A stretch of 64,000 nucleotides of DNA. Origin: Anaerolineales bacterium (GTDB taxonomy: Bacteria > Chloroflexota > Anaerolineae > Anaerolineales > Villigracilaceae). Shown piece after piece: positions 1 through 8,672 of the stretch. Within the stretch, counting starts at the first letter, position 1. Every line of letters begins with the position of its first letter. The notes beneath the pieces are model-generated. The model was not told the DNA's origin. It did not search any database and was given only the letters and a program-made list of their open reading frames with translations. A program made the translations under genes and the position numbers. Location of the stretch: the NCBI GenBank assembly GCA_026928255.1, contig JAIXKJ010000008.1, positions 349,298-413,297 of the forward strand, written 5' to 3'.

Positions 1-2
1 TA

Positions 3-995
3 AAAGAGCTTTCAGAAGCAACGCAATTTCTGTGGATTATTAATAAATTAGACGATCCGTATATTAATACATTAGATAAGATCAAATCAGATCTGATAAA
101 CAAAGAACTTTCGCTTAATGTAACAGGGTTTGTTGCGTCAGTAGAAAAACCAAGATATTTAAAAATTACAGGGACTGACGAAAAGGTTGGTATTGATTTG
201 TTTGTAAATGGCAGATTGAGAGAAAAGAATATTCTAAAGCGAATGCCTGACTACTCAACACGGCATATTGCAAGTTATTTATATGGTCAAATCCATTTCA
301 ATGAATTAGATAGCGCTGATAAAGATAGATTTACAAGCAGTAGAGACGGTGTTGTTCCGGATGATGAAAAATATAATAATTTAATTAAGGATATAAAAAA
401 ACTTTTAGAAAATATAAGTTCTGAATGGGATAAACTTCGCCTAGATATAGGAGAAGATGGGGATGATGATAATCCACGAAAAACTCCAAAACAACGAAGA
501 GCGCGTAGTTTATACAATCTGTCATCTCAAGAATATGCTGGTAGTAAATCTGACCGTGTAAATAAATGGCTGAAAGATCTGCAATCTGATGCTGAGTTTA
601 ATATTCCAGCATATGTAGATTGTTTTCTATCGGAAAATTTAATTAGAAAATTTATTGAGGAACAGAAAATTTCGCTGTCTCCAGAAGCTGAAAACGAAAG
701 AAACAAGTGGAGAAATGCCGAATTAAGCGATAAAGGTAAAGCGAATATTAGCGTAGACATCCGCCGAAAGAATAGCGACCTGAGCTATTTATCAATGGAT
801 GCCCTCGCAAATCTAGTGGACAAAGTGAAAGAACCGCAAAAAGATGCTGGGCTATCAAGAGATGCAACAGAATATAAACCAATGCGTAATGCTCTGGCGC
901 ACACCGCTTTGTTAACCGATATAGCAAAAGCAAGATTAACCATAGTTTATGAAAATATTCAAGGTAGGCTGAAAGCATTATTGCTTTCAAAATAG
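3..995 (+). CDS. GHKL/MORC-like ATPase, C-terminal part (5' end outside window)
   Basis: The frame is open from the left edge, so the N-terminal ATP-binding part lies outside the window and about 330 C-terminal residues are visible. FVNGRL, YLYGQIHF and FTSSRDGV are blocks I associate with stand-alone bacterial GHKL (Hsp90/MutL/MORC-type) ATPases, often found in defence or repair islands. An acidic linker (GEDGDDD) and a helical tail follow. The tail holds MRNALAH, an Rx4H pattern like the HEPN RNase motif, but one short motif is weak proof. The gene is far more AT-rich than its right-hand neighbours, which suggests acquisition. A TTG at 198 is only an internal possible start. The stop is at 993-995, followed by a dispersed repeat. 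Confidence 0.6.
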   Translation, partial: KELSEATQFLWIINKLDDPYINTLDKIKSDLINKELSLNVTGFVASVEKPRYLKITGTDEKVGIDLFVNGRLREKNILKRMPDYSTRHIASYLYGQIHFNELDSADKDRFTSSRDGVVPDDEKYNNLIKDIKKLLENISSEWDKLRLDIGEDGDDDNPRKTPKQRRARSLYNLSSQEYAGSKSDRVNKWLKDLQSDAEFNIPAYVDCFLSENLIRKFIEEQKISLSPEAENERNKWRNAELSDKGKANISVDIRRKNSDLSYLSMDALANLVDKVKEPQKDAGLSRDATEYKPMRNALAHTALLTDIAKARLTIVYENIQGRLKALLLSK

Positions 996-996
996 A

Positions 997-1032
997 AGAT
1001 TTCTCGGTCGCTAACGCTCCCTCGAAATGACA
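997..1032 (+). repeat. Dispersed 36-bp repeat, copy A
   Basis: It starts AGATTTCTC and ends CGAAATGACA, with a GC-rich centre. A nearly identical copy in the opposite orientation lies at 11933-11969. Looser copies with the same ends lie at 16645-16676, 57975-57999 and 62164-62232. All are intergenic. Confidence 0.75.
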
Positions 1033-1048
1033 ATAACTATCTTGTAAA

Positions 1049-2029
1049 ATGCCCAATTCAGCTCACACCGCAACAGCGTTTGCGAATCCTAATATCGCCT
1101 TCATTAAGTACTGGGGCAACCGTGACGAGGCGTTGCGTCTGCCCGTCAACGGTTCGATTTCGATGAACTTGGACGGGCTGTTTACTAAAACGTCCGTTTC
1201 TTTTAATTCGTCTAATTACGATTCGTTGACGATTAATAACTCGACTATAAAAGGCAAAGGCTTGGAACGAGTCTCCGCAATATTAGACCTCGTCCGCGCC
1301 AAAGCGGGGATGCAGGCTAAGGCGCAAGTCATCAGCGAGAATAATTTTCCGGCCGGCGCGGGGATTGCGTCTTCGGCGGCGGCTTTTGCGGCGCTGGCGC
1401 TGGCGGCGTCCAAAGCGGCGGGACTCGCCCTGAGCGAACGCGAACTTTCCATTTTGGCGCGGCGCGGTTCGGGATCGGCGGCGCGTTCCATTCCTGCGGG
1501 CTTCGTCGAATGGCAGGCAGGGACGAACGACGAAGATTCCTACGCCTATTCAATCGCTCCCGCCGAGCATTGGGATTTGGCGGATTGCGTCGCCGTGGTC
1601 AACGCCGCGCACAAGGCGGTCGGCTCGACGGAGGGACACGCGCTGGCGGGCACAAGTCTGTTGCAAAACGCGCGGGTGGCGGACGCGCCGCGACGTTTGG
1701 AAATTTGTCGCAAAGCCATTTTGCAAAAAGATTTTGAAGCGCTGGCGAACATCATCGAACAAGATTCGGACATGATGCACGCGGTGATGATGACCTCGCG
1801 CCCGCCGTTGATGTATTGGCAATCGGCGACGGTGGAGATTTTTCATCGCGTCCGCCAGTGGCGCGGACAGGGGCTGCCAGTCGCCTACACGGTGGACGCG
1901 GGCGCGAACGTCCACGTTATTTGCTTGGGCGAGTACAAAGCGGACGTGGAGAAACGTCTGCGCGAGGTCGAGGGCGTGAGCGAAGTCCTCGTCGCCGGCG
2001 TCGGCGGCGCGGCGCGGACGGAAGATTAA
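1049..2029 (+). CDS. mvaD: Diphosphomevalonate (or phosphomevalonate) decarboxylase
   Basis: A GHMP-superfamily decarboxylase of 326 residues, the usual size. It carries out the ATP-dependent decarboxylation step of the mevalonate route to isopentenyl units. The N-terminus has ANPNIAFIKYWGNRDEALRL, the middle has the glycine/serine-rich phosphate loop AGAGIASSAAAFAALALAAS, and YTVDAGANVH near residue 280 supplies the catalytic Asp. Where most family members have YWGK, this protein has YWGN, so the preferred substrate (mono- or diphosphate) is open. The ATG sits close behind a weak -10-like TATCTT with no clear ribosome site. A mevalonate kinase is encoded at 58005-58928, far away in the same window. 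Confidence 0.88.
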   Translation: MPNSAHTATAFANPNIAFIKYWGNRDEALRLPVNGSISMNLDGLFTKTSVSFNSSNYDSLTINNSTIKGKGLERVSAILDLVRAKAGMQAKAQVISENNFPAGAGIASSAAAFAALALAASKAAGLALSERELSILARRGSGSAARSIPAGFVEWQAGTNDEDSYAYSIAPAEHWDLADCVAVVNAAHKAVGSTEGHALAGTSLLQNARVADAPRRLEICRKAILQKDFEALANIIEQDSDMMHAVMMTSRPPLMYWQSATVEIFHRVRQWRGQGLPVAYTVDAGANVHVICLGEYKADVEKRLREVEGVSEVLVAGVGGAARTED

Positions 2030-2110
2030 GCGGCGCATCCCTCTGATATAAGATTAACGCATAAGGGATATAATCCGCTCATCGCGCTTTGCGCGTGAAA
2101 GGATTTTGCT

Positions 2111-3229
2111 ATGCAATCTGGTTTTTTGACGTTGATCGTTTTCTTCTTCGCGTTAAGCGGGATGATTTTCATTCACGAGTTGGGGCATTTCATCGCGGCG
2201 CGTTTAGTCGGCATCGAGGTGGAAGAGTTCGGCTTTGGGCTGCCGTCCTATAAATTGGCGACGCTTTTCAAATGGCGCGGCACGGAGTTCACTATCCACG
2301 CGCTGCCGCTGGGCGGGTTTGTGCGCCCCAAAGGCGAGAACGACCCAAACGTGCCCGGCGGCTACGGTTCGGCGGGACCCTGGCGGCGGCTGATTGTTTT
2401 AGTAGCCGGACCGATGATGAACCTGCTGACCGCCATCGTCGTCTTCTCGGCGCTGACCGCCTATCAGGGCATGCCTTTGGAGGGAAAGGTAAAAATTGAT
2501 TCCGTCGCCGAAAATTCTCCCGCGCAATACGCGGGCATTCAAACGGGCGACGTTATCGTCTCCATCAACGGGGAAGAAACGCCCACAGTGGATTCAGCCA
2601 TCGCCTTTGTGCGCGCCAATTTAGACCAACCGCTCGCCATAATCGTTGACCGCAACGGCGAGTTGATTACGCTAAACGCCACGCCGCTTTCAAACCGCAC
2701 AGCGCAAGAAGGCGCGCTCGGCGTCGGGCTGACGACGCCCACGCGCCCAGCCACGCTGACCGAAAGTTTGGGCGCAGGCGTCCTCCTAACCGCCATCCAA
2801 GCCGTGACCATCGTTTACTTGCCAGTGGCGCTCATTCAAGGAGTCATCGCCCCCGACGAAGCGCGGCTGGTCGGCTTCAAGGGCATTTACGACCTCTTCG
2901 ATTATTCCGTGCAAGAAGACGTTTCTAGCCGACAAGAAGCGGCGCAAGTTCAAGCCAGCAGCGGCGGCGGCTCGGCGCCCAAGCCGACTAACTTCACCTT
3001 GAACTTAATCGGCATGTTGAGCGTTTCGCTCGGCGTGTTAAACCTTTTTCCCATCCCCGCGCTCGACGGCGGACGCATCCTCTTCACCTTGCCGGAAATT
3101 CTTTTTCGCAAGCGCGTTCCCGCGCAATGGGAAAACGCCGTCAACGGAATCGCCATGCTGCTGCTCATCGGCATCATGCTTTTCGTCAACGTGATGGACT
3201 TTGTCAAACCCGCAAACCTTATTCCATAA
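2111..3229 (+). CDS. rseP: Site-2 membrane zinc protease, RseP family
   Basis: An intramembrane metalloprotease of the M50 family that cleaves membrane-anchored regulators or signal-peptide remnants. The zinc motif HELGH is at residues 22-26 in the first membrane segment. A PDZ domain follows (about 125-200, with AENSPAQYAGIQTGDVIVS). The third zinc ligand is in FPIPALDGGR near residue 320, followed by a last hydrophobic segment. Length (372) is normal. A TATAAT at 2069-2074 and a GAAAGGA site before the ATG suggest its own promoter with a leader, unlike the many leaderless genes nearby. The HEAT-repeat gene follows 23 bp downstream. Confidence 0.9.
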   Translation: MQSGFLTLIVFFFALSGMIFIHELGHFIAARLVGIEVEEFGFGLPSYKLATLFKWRGTEFTIHALPLGGFVRPKGENDPNVPGGYGSAGPWRRLIVLVAGPMMNLLTAIVVFSALTAYQGMPLEGKVKIDSVAENSPAQYAGIQTGDVIVSINGEETPTVDSAIAFVRANLDQPLAIIVDRNGELITLNATPLSNRTAQEGALGVGLTTPTRPATLTESLGAGVLLTAIQAVTIVYLPVALIQGVIAPDEARLVGFKGIYDLFDYSVQEDVSSRQEAAQVQASSGGGSAPKPTNFTLNLIGMLSVSLGVLNLFPIPALDGGRILFTLPEILFRKRVPAQWENAVNGIAMLLLIGIMLFVNVMDFVKPANLIP

Positions 3230-3252
3230 AAAACGACAGGCGAAAAAAATCT

Positions 3253-4230
3253 ATGGCTCAACTTACTTTTCAAACCGTTTTAGAGCATTTGCTCGACTCA
3301 AAAAAAGACATCCCGCGCGGACACCTTTCCTACTACTCCGACCTCGACCCGAAATCGCTGCGCCTCTTAATGGACGTTTGGGGCGACGTGCCGCAGCATC
3401 GTAAATTGCATTTGTTGGATTCGCTCGTCGCCGCCTTTGGCGAGGACATGCTGCTTTCTTTTGAAGATTTAGGCAAAGCGCTGCTCGACGACGCGGACGC
3501 GGAAGTCCGCGCTCGGGCGTTGAGTCTGATTGACGAATCGGACGACCCGAAACTGATCGAGCATCTGATTCGCATCTTCCAAACCGACAGCGACCTCGCT
3601 CCGCGTTTGAAGGCGGCGGCGTTGTTGGGCGACTTCGTCCTCTTGGGCGAGTTGGAAGAGTTGGACGAAAAACATCTGCGCCAAATAGAAGACGCGCTGA
3701 TTGCTGTCCTGCGCGGCGACGAAGCGCCAGCCCTGCGCCGCGTCGCGCTGGAATCTTTCGGCTATTCCTCGCGCGAAGAAGCCGTCGCTATCATCGAGTC
3801 CGCTTACGAGCGCGAAGACCCGCAATGGGTCGCTTCGGCGCTGACGGCGATGGAGCGCTCGCAAGACAAGCGCTGGGATGAAAACGTCGTCGTCAAATTG
3901 ACAGACGACAACGACCAAGTCCGCTTGGCGGCGACCAAAGCGGCGGGCGAATTATTTATCGAATCTGCCGCGCCGATTTTGTTAGCCATTCTCGAAGACG
4001 AAGAAGAATCGGACGAAGAAACGATGGCGGCAATTTGGGCGCTCAGTCAAATCGGCGGCGAAGACGCGCGCGCTTACATCCTCAACATGCTCGACAACAC
4101 CGAAGACGAAGACGCAATCGAATTTCTCGAAGACGCGCTGAGCAACTTAGACATGCAAGAAATGGTCGAACGCTTTGAACTGCTTTCATTTGACGACGAA
4201 GACGAAGACGACGATTTGGAGGACGAATAA
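3253..4230 (+). CDS. HEAT-repeat protein
   Basis: A soluble protein of 325 residues made almost entirely of paired helices. Repeating units such as DADAEVRARALSLI, LAPRLKAAALLGDF, EAPALRRVALESFG, NDQVRLAATKAAGELF and DEETMAAIWALSQIG match HEAT/PBS-lyase-type repeats. The C-terminus is an acidic tail (DDEDEDDDLEDE). Such proteins usually act as scaffolds; no catalytic motif is visible and the partner is unknown. I chose the ATG at 3253 because the upstream in-frame stretch overlaps the protease gene in another frame. The osmC gene starts 2 bp after its stop, so the two are probably co-translated. Confidence 0.8.
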   Translation: MAQLTFQTVLEHLLDSKKDIPRGHLSYYSDLDPKSLRLLMDVWGDVPQHRKLHLLDSLVAAFGEDMLLSFEDLGKALLDDADAEVRARALSLIDESDDPKLIEHLIRIFQTDSDLAPRLKAAALLGDFVLLGELEELDEKHLRQIEDALIAVLRGDEAPALRRVALESFGYSSREEAVAIIESAYEREDPQWVASALTAMERSQDKRWDENVVVKLTDDNDQVRLAATKAAGELFIESAAPILLAILEDEEESDEETMAAIWALSQIGGEDARAYILNMLDNTEDEDAIEFLEDALSNLDMQEMVERFELLSFDDEDEDDDLEDE

Positions 4231-4232
4231 AC

Positions 4233-4637
4233 ATGGCAAGCAAACAAGTTTTTCTCAATTGGAATCCGCAAGAGCAATTTATCGTCCGCGATAAAGACGG
4301 CAACGCGCTGCCGATTAACGGCGCGGGGCGCATTGGCGCGTCCACGCTCTTGGTCATGGCGCTCATCGGCTGCGCCTCGTACGACGTGATCGAAATTTTA
4401 GGAAAACAGCGTCAGGAACTGACCGAGTTCAACGTCTCGGCGCGGGCGGAACAGGACGAAAATCCGCCGTGGAAATACCTCAAAATCCATGTTCATTATC
4501 AAGCCGTCGGCAAAGGCGTGGACGCGGAAAAAGTCAAGAAAGCCGTTCAACTGAGCGAAGAAAAATACTGCTCGGTGTACGCCACGCTCAAAGATTCGGT
4601 GGAAATCACGCACGAAGTCGAAACGCTCGAAGCGTAA
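4233..4637 (+). CDS. OsmC/Ohr-family protein
   Basis: A 134-residue protein with the OsmC fold pattern: a beta-rich N-terminus, the long helix GASTLLVMALIGCASYDVIE with the first cysteine, and VQLSEEKYCSVYATLK with the second. In the family these two cysteines reduce organic hydroperoxides. The first cysteine sits in GCASYDV rather than the more typical CxxxT, so it may be one of the poorly characterised YhfA-like members. It starts 2 bp after the HEAT-repeat gene stop, suggesting one operon. Confidence 0.82.
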   Translation: MASKQVFLNWNPQEQFIVRDKDGNALPINGAGRIGASTLLVMALIGCASYDVIEILGKQRQELTEFNVSARAEQDENPPWKYLKIHVHYQAVGKGVDAEKVKKAVQLSEEKYCSVYATLKDSVEITHEVETLEA

Positions 4638-4685
4638 TCAACGCGCGCGAAAGAAACTTTCTCAAACGCTCGTCGTACATCAAAT

Positions 4686-5069
4686 ATGAACCGATTTAAA
4701 AGAATCCGCAAACGCGGTCATTTAAGAAGTTTGCTTTGGACAATCCTCATCGCGCTCTTCTTTTTTCGCAGCCGCGAACTCTGGTGGATTGGCGCGATAA
4801 TGATTCTCGGAAGTCTGTTCTCCTTTTTCGCCTATGCGCGAGAAGCGCGGACTCCGGAAACGCCGCCATCGCCGCCGGTCGAGACGTTTACGCCGCCCCC
4901 TCCGCCCAAAGCGGATTCGTCCCCCCAAGCGGCGGTCGTCCCCCCCAGCCAAAACCTCCCCTCGAACTGCGCCAACTGCGGAGCGCCCGTCCGCGCCGCC
5001 GAAGTTCATTGGCACGGAACATCCGCTGGCTGCGCCTACTGCGGCTCGACGCTGAAGATGGAATCTTGA
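4686..5069 (+). CDS. Membrane-anchored zinc-ribbon protein
   Basis: A 127-residue protein of unknown function. A basic N-terminus (KRIRKRGHLRSL) precedes two close hydrophobic segments (about 15-50). A proline-rich linker follows, then a C-terminal zinc ribbon with two CxxC pairs (CANCGAP at about 98 and CAYCGST at about 117). This layout resembles small bacterial zinc-ribbon membrane proteins. No ribosome site stands out. The 5' neighbour is osmC, 48 bp away. Confidence 0.6.
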   Translation: MNRFKRIRKRGHLRSLLWTILIALFFFRSRELWWIGAIMILGSLFSFFAYAREARTPETPPSPPVETFTPPPPPKADSSPQAAVVPPSQNLPSNCANCGAPVRAAEVHWHGTSAGCAYCGSTLKMES

Positions 5070-5086
5070 ATTATGAATGACGAAGG

Positions 5087-5638
5087 GTGAATTATGAACT
5101 CGGCGCGGCGGACGTTCAATGGGCGGCGGAGACGGCGCGCGCCGCTTTTGCGCGTTGGCGCAATCAAAAAGGACATTACGATAACCGCTTGAATTCGCAT
5201 TTCAAAGGCAAATTGGGGGAATTGGCGGTTGAAAAATTTTTGACAGATTGCAACTTAAAATTTGATTCGCATTTCCGCTTTGCGGAGCGGGAAAATCTAG
5301 CAGATTTGGTCGTGAAGATTAAGGGCTACCGTCAGATTTTGCGCGTGGACGTAAAAACTTGGGGAGAAATTTACTGGCGAGAATTGGGGCGTTGCGTCGC
5401 CGTCAACCAGTTGTCGGGTTTGAAAAAGAAGGCGGATGCGATTGTCTGGTGCGTTGCAGAAATTCAAGAAATCCCGCAAACGCCCGCGCCGATTCAACTG
5501 CGCCTTTGCGGCTGGTCAACCCTCGCCGACGTGGAACGCGCGCCCGTCCAGTTGACGGGCATAGACAAAATGCGTAAAGTGGAGAACCATCAACTGCCCG
5601 AAGAAAGTCTGCGCGAGATGGCGAGTTTTTTACCGTAA
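5087..5638 (+). CDS. PD-(D/E)XK-like nuclease fold protein
   Basis: An orphan protein of 183 residues, start GTG. The block GKLGELAVEKFL, then ENLADLVVKI, then LRVDVKTW, fits the E...D...(D/E)xK order of PD-(D/E)XK restriction-type nucleases, with Glu in the first helix, Asp at the start of a strand and Asp/Lys in the next strand. The C-terminal third (GWSTLADVERAP) is not recognised. There is no methylase next door, so this is not a plain restriction system. It could equally be a repair or housekeeping endonuclease. The start is uncertain because short repeated text (GAATTATGAA) precedes it. Confidence 0.5.
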   Translation: MNYELGAADVQWAAETARAAFARWRNQKGHYDNRLNSHFKGKLGELAVEKFLTDCNLKFDSHFRFAERENLADLVVKIKGYRQILRVDVKTWGEIYWRELGRCVAVNQLSGLKKKADAIVWCVAEIQEIPQTPAPIQLRLCGWSTLADVERAPVQLTGIDKMRKVENHQLPEESLREMASFLP

Positions 5639-5651
5639 ATTTTTGTCAATT

Positions 5652-5695
5652 AAAAGCCAAAGGGCGCGGAGCAAATTCCGCGCCCTTTGGCTTTT
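5652..5695. terminator. Strong bidirectional terminator hairpin
   Basis: A perfect 19-bp stem built around AAGGGCGCGGA / TCCGCGCCCTT, with A- and T-rich flanks on both sides. It lies between two convergent genes and can serve both. Confidence 0.9.
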
Positions 5696-5704
5696 ACCTA
5701 CGTT

Positions 5705-7144
<1,440 letters not shown>

Positions 7145-7627
7145 TTATTCCAACGGCAACGCCATCGTCGCCTTAACTTCGGTCAGCGCCAAACTGGTGT
7201 GGATGCGCTCCACGCCTGGAATGGGAGTCAATTTCTCGACGAGAAAACGCTCCAAATCCTTGCGGTTACGCAACGCCGCTTTCAGCAGATAATCGTACTC
7301 GCCGGTGATGTGATGACACTCCAACACTTCAGGCATCTCGCGGATGACGCGGCGAAAATTCTCGACCTGCTCCAACTGGTGCATCTGCAAACTGACGTGA
7401 ATGAAGCACAGCAAATCGAAGCCGGTCTGCGCTCGATCGACAACGGCAACGTACTCGCGGATGTAACCTTCGCGTTCGAGGCGGCGCAGACGAGCGTGCG
7501 TGGCCGGCGGCGACAAAAACGCCGTGCGCGCCAACTCGACGTTGCTCAAACGTCCGTCCATTTGCAACGCCCGCAACAGACGGCGGTCAATTTCGTCCAA
7601 CGGCGTTTCTTGCGACTCTTTTACCAT
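7145..7627 (-). CDS. Lrp/AsnC-family transcriptional regulator
   Basis: A 160-residue regulator. The N-terminal winged helix-turn-helix reads LDEIDRRLLRALQMDGRLSN ... LSPPATHARLRRLEREGYI. The C-terminal RAM/AsnC ligand domain contains FIHVSL, EVLECHHITGEYDYLL and PGVERIHTSLAL. It is directly upstream of the lyase gene on the same strand, so it probably senses an aromatic amino acid and controls that gene. Ribosome site AGAGAAGG. The upstream 7628-7807 stretch is AT-rich and probably holds the promoter, but no clean -35/-10 pair was found. Confidence 0.88.
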   Translation of the reverse strand: MVKESQETPLDEIDRRLLRALQMDGRLSNVELARTAFLSPPATHARLRRLEREGYIREYVAVVDRAQTGFDLLCFIHVSLQMHQLEQVENFRRVIREMPEVLECHHITGEYDYLLKAALRNRKDLERFLVEKLTPIPGVERIHTSLALTEVKATMALPLE

Positions 7628-7807
7628 AAAACACCTTCTCTTTGTTTAATTTTTTATATTTTTCAGAAGTCAAAATAAAACGAAATAAATATCTGATTCG
7701 ACCGAATTATATTCCGTAAAACGTCTTCCTTAAGCCTTTTCTCAAAATAAGATAAAGCCCAATAATTTTGTTTTTTATTTGCTCTAACTTGTTTATTCAC
7801 GCCAAAC

Positions 7808-7835
7808 AAAAAAGAGACCGTAATGGCCTCTTTTT
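7808..7835. terminator. Hairpin terminator
   Basis: AAAAGAGACC pairs with GGCCTCTTTT around a 5-nt loop with one mismatch, with A and T tracts on the two sides. It lies just downstream of the vapC end on the minus strand. Confidence 0.65.
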
Positions 7836-7846
7836 GTTTACTGTCC

Positions 7847-7909
7847 AAACCCCAACTCTTTCAAACTCTGTTTGCTGCTTCGCTTTCCGCCTTCTAAAAC
7901 ACTTCGTCC
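7847..7909 (-). pseudogene. Decayed copy of the herA 3' end
   Basis: On the minus strand the copy can be read in pieces as DEVF, a stop, then SKQSLKELGF. The intact herA gene ends DEAFWKEM...KEQSLKELGF at 8748-8676. The copy aligns along about 62 bp to 72 bp, with roughly 10 bp deleted and one stop codon. It directly abuts the vapC stop, so the toxin-antitoxin pair sits between the real and the copied gene end. Confidence 0.75.
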
Positions 7910-7918
7910 ACATCTGCG

Positions 7919-8353
7919 TTAGACTTCGAGATCGCCAATCCACAGCGCCCAGTTGATAGCGCTTGCCAAAGGACGGTCGTCGGTAATCAAGGGAAGCGCC
8001 AAGCGACGGGCAAGCACAGCGTAACAAGCGTCGTAGGCGCTCAGTTTTTTCTCGTGGGCGAGCGCAAGCGCTTCTTCAATCAGCTCGGACGTGGAGACGG
8101 ATTTCAACGCAAGGTCGTTTAAATCCTGAATGTCTTTCAGCGCGTCGGTCAGCGGGCGCTGATAACGGCGGGTGTATTTGAGCAACACATTGGCGCACTC
8201 GACGTAAAACAAGTCAGGGACGTAAATCTCCGCTTGCGGGTCTTCGGCGAGTTTGGAAAAAAGCCGCTGAACCTTATCGGAAAATTCCTCTTCGATGAAA
8301 AGTTTTATGCCGACGCTGGCGTCCAAAACACAGCGCAAAATCGTCTCGCTCAT
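7919..8353 (-). CDS. vapC: PIN-domain toxin, VapC type
   Basis: A 144-residue PIN ribonuclease. The acidic residues expected for metal binding are in VLDASVGIKL (first Asp), YVECANVL (Glu), SAYDACYAVLA (Asp) and PLITDDRPLA (Asp). VapC toxins cut RNA unless held by the partner antitoxin. Its ATG overlaps the antitoxin stop by 4 bp (8350-8353), so the pair is translationally coupled. The pair lies between two copies of the herA 3' end. Confidence 0.9.
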   Translation of the reverse strand: MSETILRCVLDASVGIKLFIEEEFSDKVQRLFSKLAEDPQAEIYVPDLFYVECANVLLKYTRRYQRPLTDALKDIQDLNDLALKSVSTSELIEEALALAHEKKLSAYDACYAVLARRLALPLITDDRPLASAINWALWIGDLEV

Positions 8354-8592
8354 CGAGAGCGATCCTCGCGCAACAACTCAAGGGCAGAGGGCGCGCCTTC
8401 GGGAGGCGTGAAGCGGCGGCGGCGAATGGAGTTCAGCGTCTTCGTCTGTTTCTTGCGCCGTTCTTCCTCTTCGAGCGCCTGAGTCAACATGATAATCACT
8501 TGCGCGCTCAACGAACGATTTTTCAATTGGGCTATTTTTTTTAACCGCGCGTGTAAATCGTCGGGCACGCTGCGAACGTGAAGAATGTTCAT
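8350..8592 (-). CDS. vapB: Ribbon-helix-helix antitoxin, FitA/VapB type
   Basis: An 80-residue protein. The N-terminus (MNILHVRSVPDDLHARLKKI ... SLSAQVIIMLTQAL) is a ribbon-helix-helix DNA-binding domain as in FitA-like antitoxins. The charged C-terminus (EEEERRKKQTKTL ... FTPPEGAPSAL) should wrap the PIN toxin. Ribosome site AGGAGAA. It is expected to repress its own promoter; a TTGC(N5)GCAA inverted repeat overlaps the -35 box upstream. Confidence 0.85.
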   Translation of the reverse strand: MNILHVRSVPDDLHARLKKIAQLKNRSLSAQVIIMLTQALEEEERRKKQTKTLNSIRRRRFTPPEGAPSALELLREDRSR

Positions 8593-8613
8593 CGGGTTCT
8601 CCTATCTGTCCAC

Positions 8614-8642
8614 ATTATATCAAATATGGTTGCGTAATGCAA
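8614..8642 (-). promoter_or_regulatory. Promoter and likely operator of vapBC
   Basis: Reading on the minus strand: TTGCAT (8642-8637), a 17-bp spacer, then TATAAT (8619-8614). The inverted repeat TTGCATTACGCAA (8642-8630) covers the -35 box and is a natural operator for the ribbon-helix-helix antitoxin (inferred). Confidence 0.7.
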
Positions 8643-8672
8643 CAGAATGCTTTGAGAGGCGCAGCGCTCGTC

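Noticed and set aside
7663..7848. Small minus-strand frame upstream of lrp
   Set aside because: It crosses the terminator hairpin and the decayed herA end, with no ribosome site or motif.
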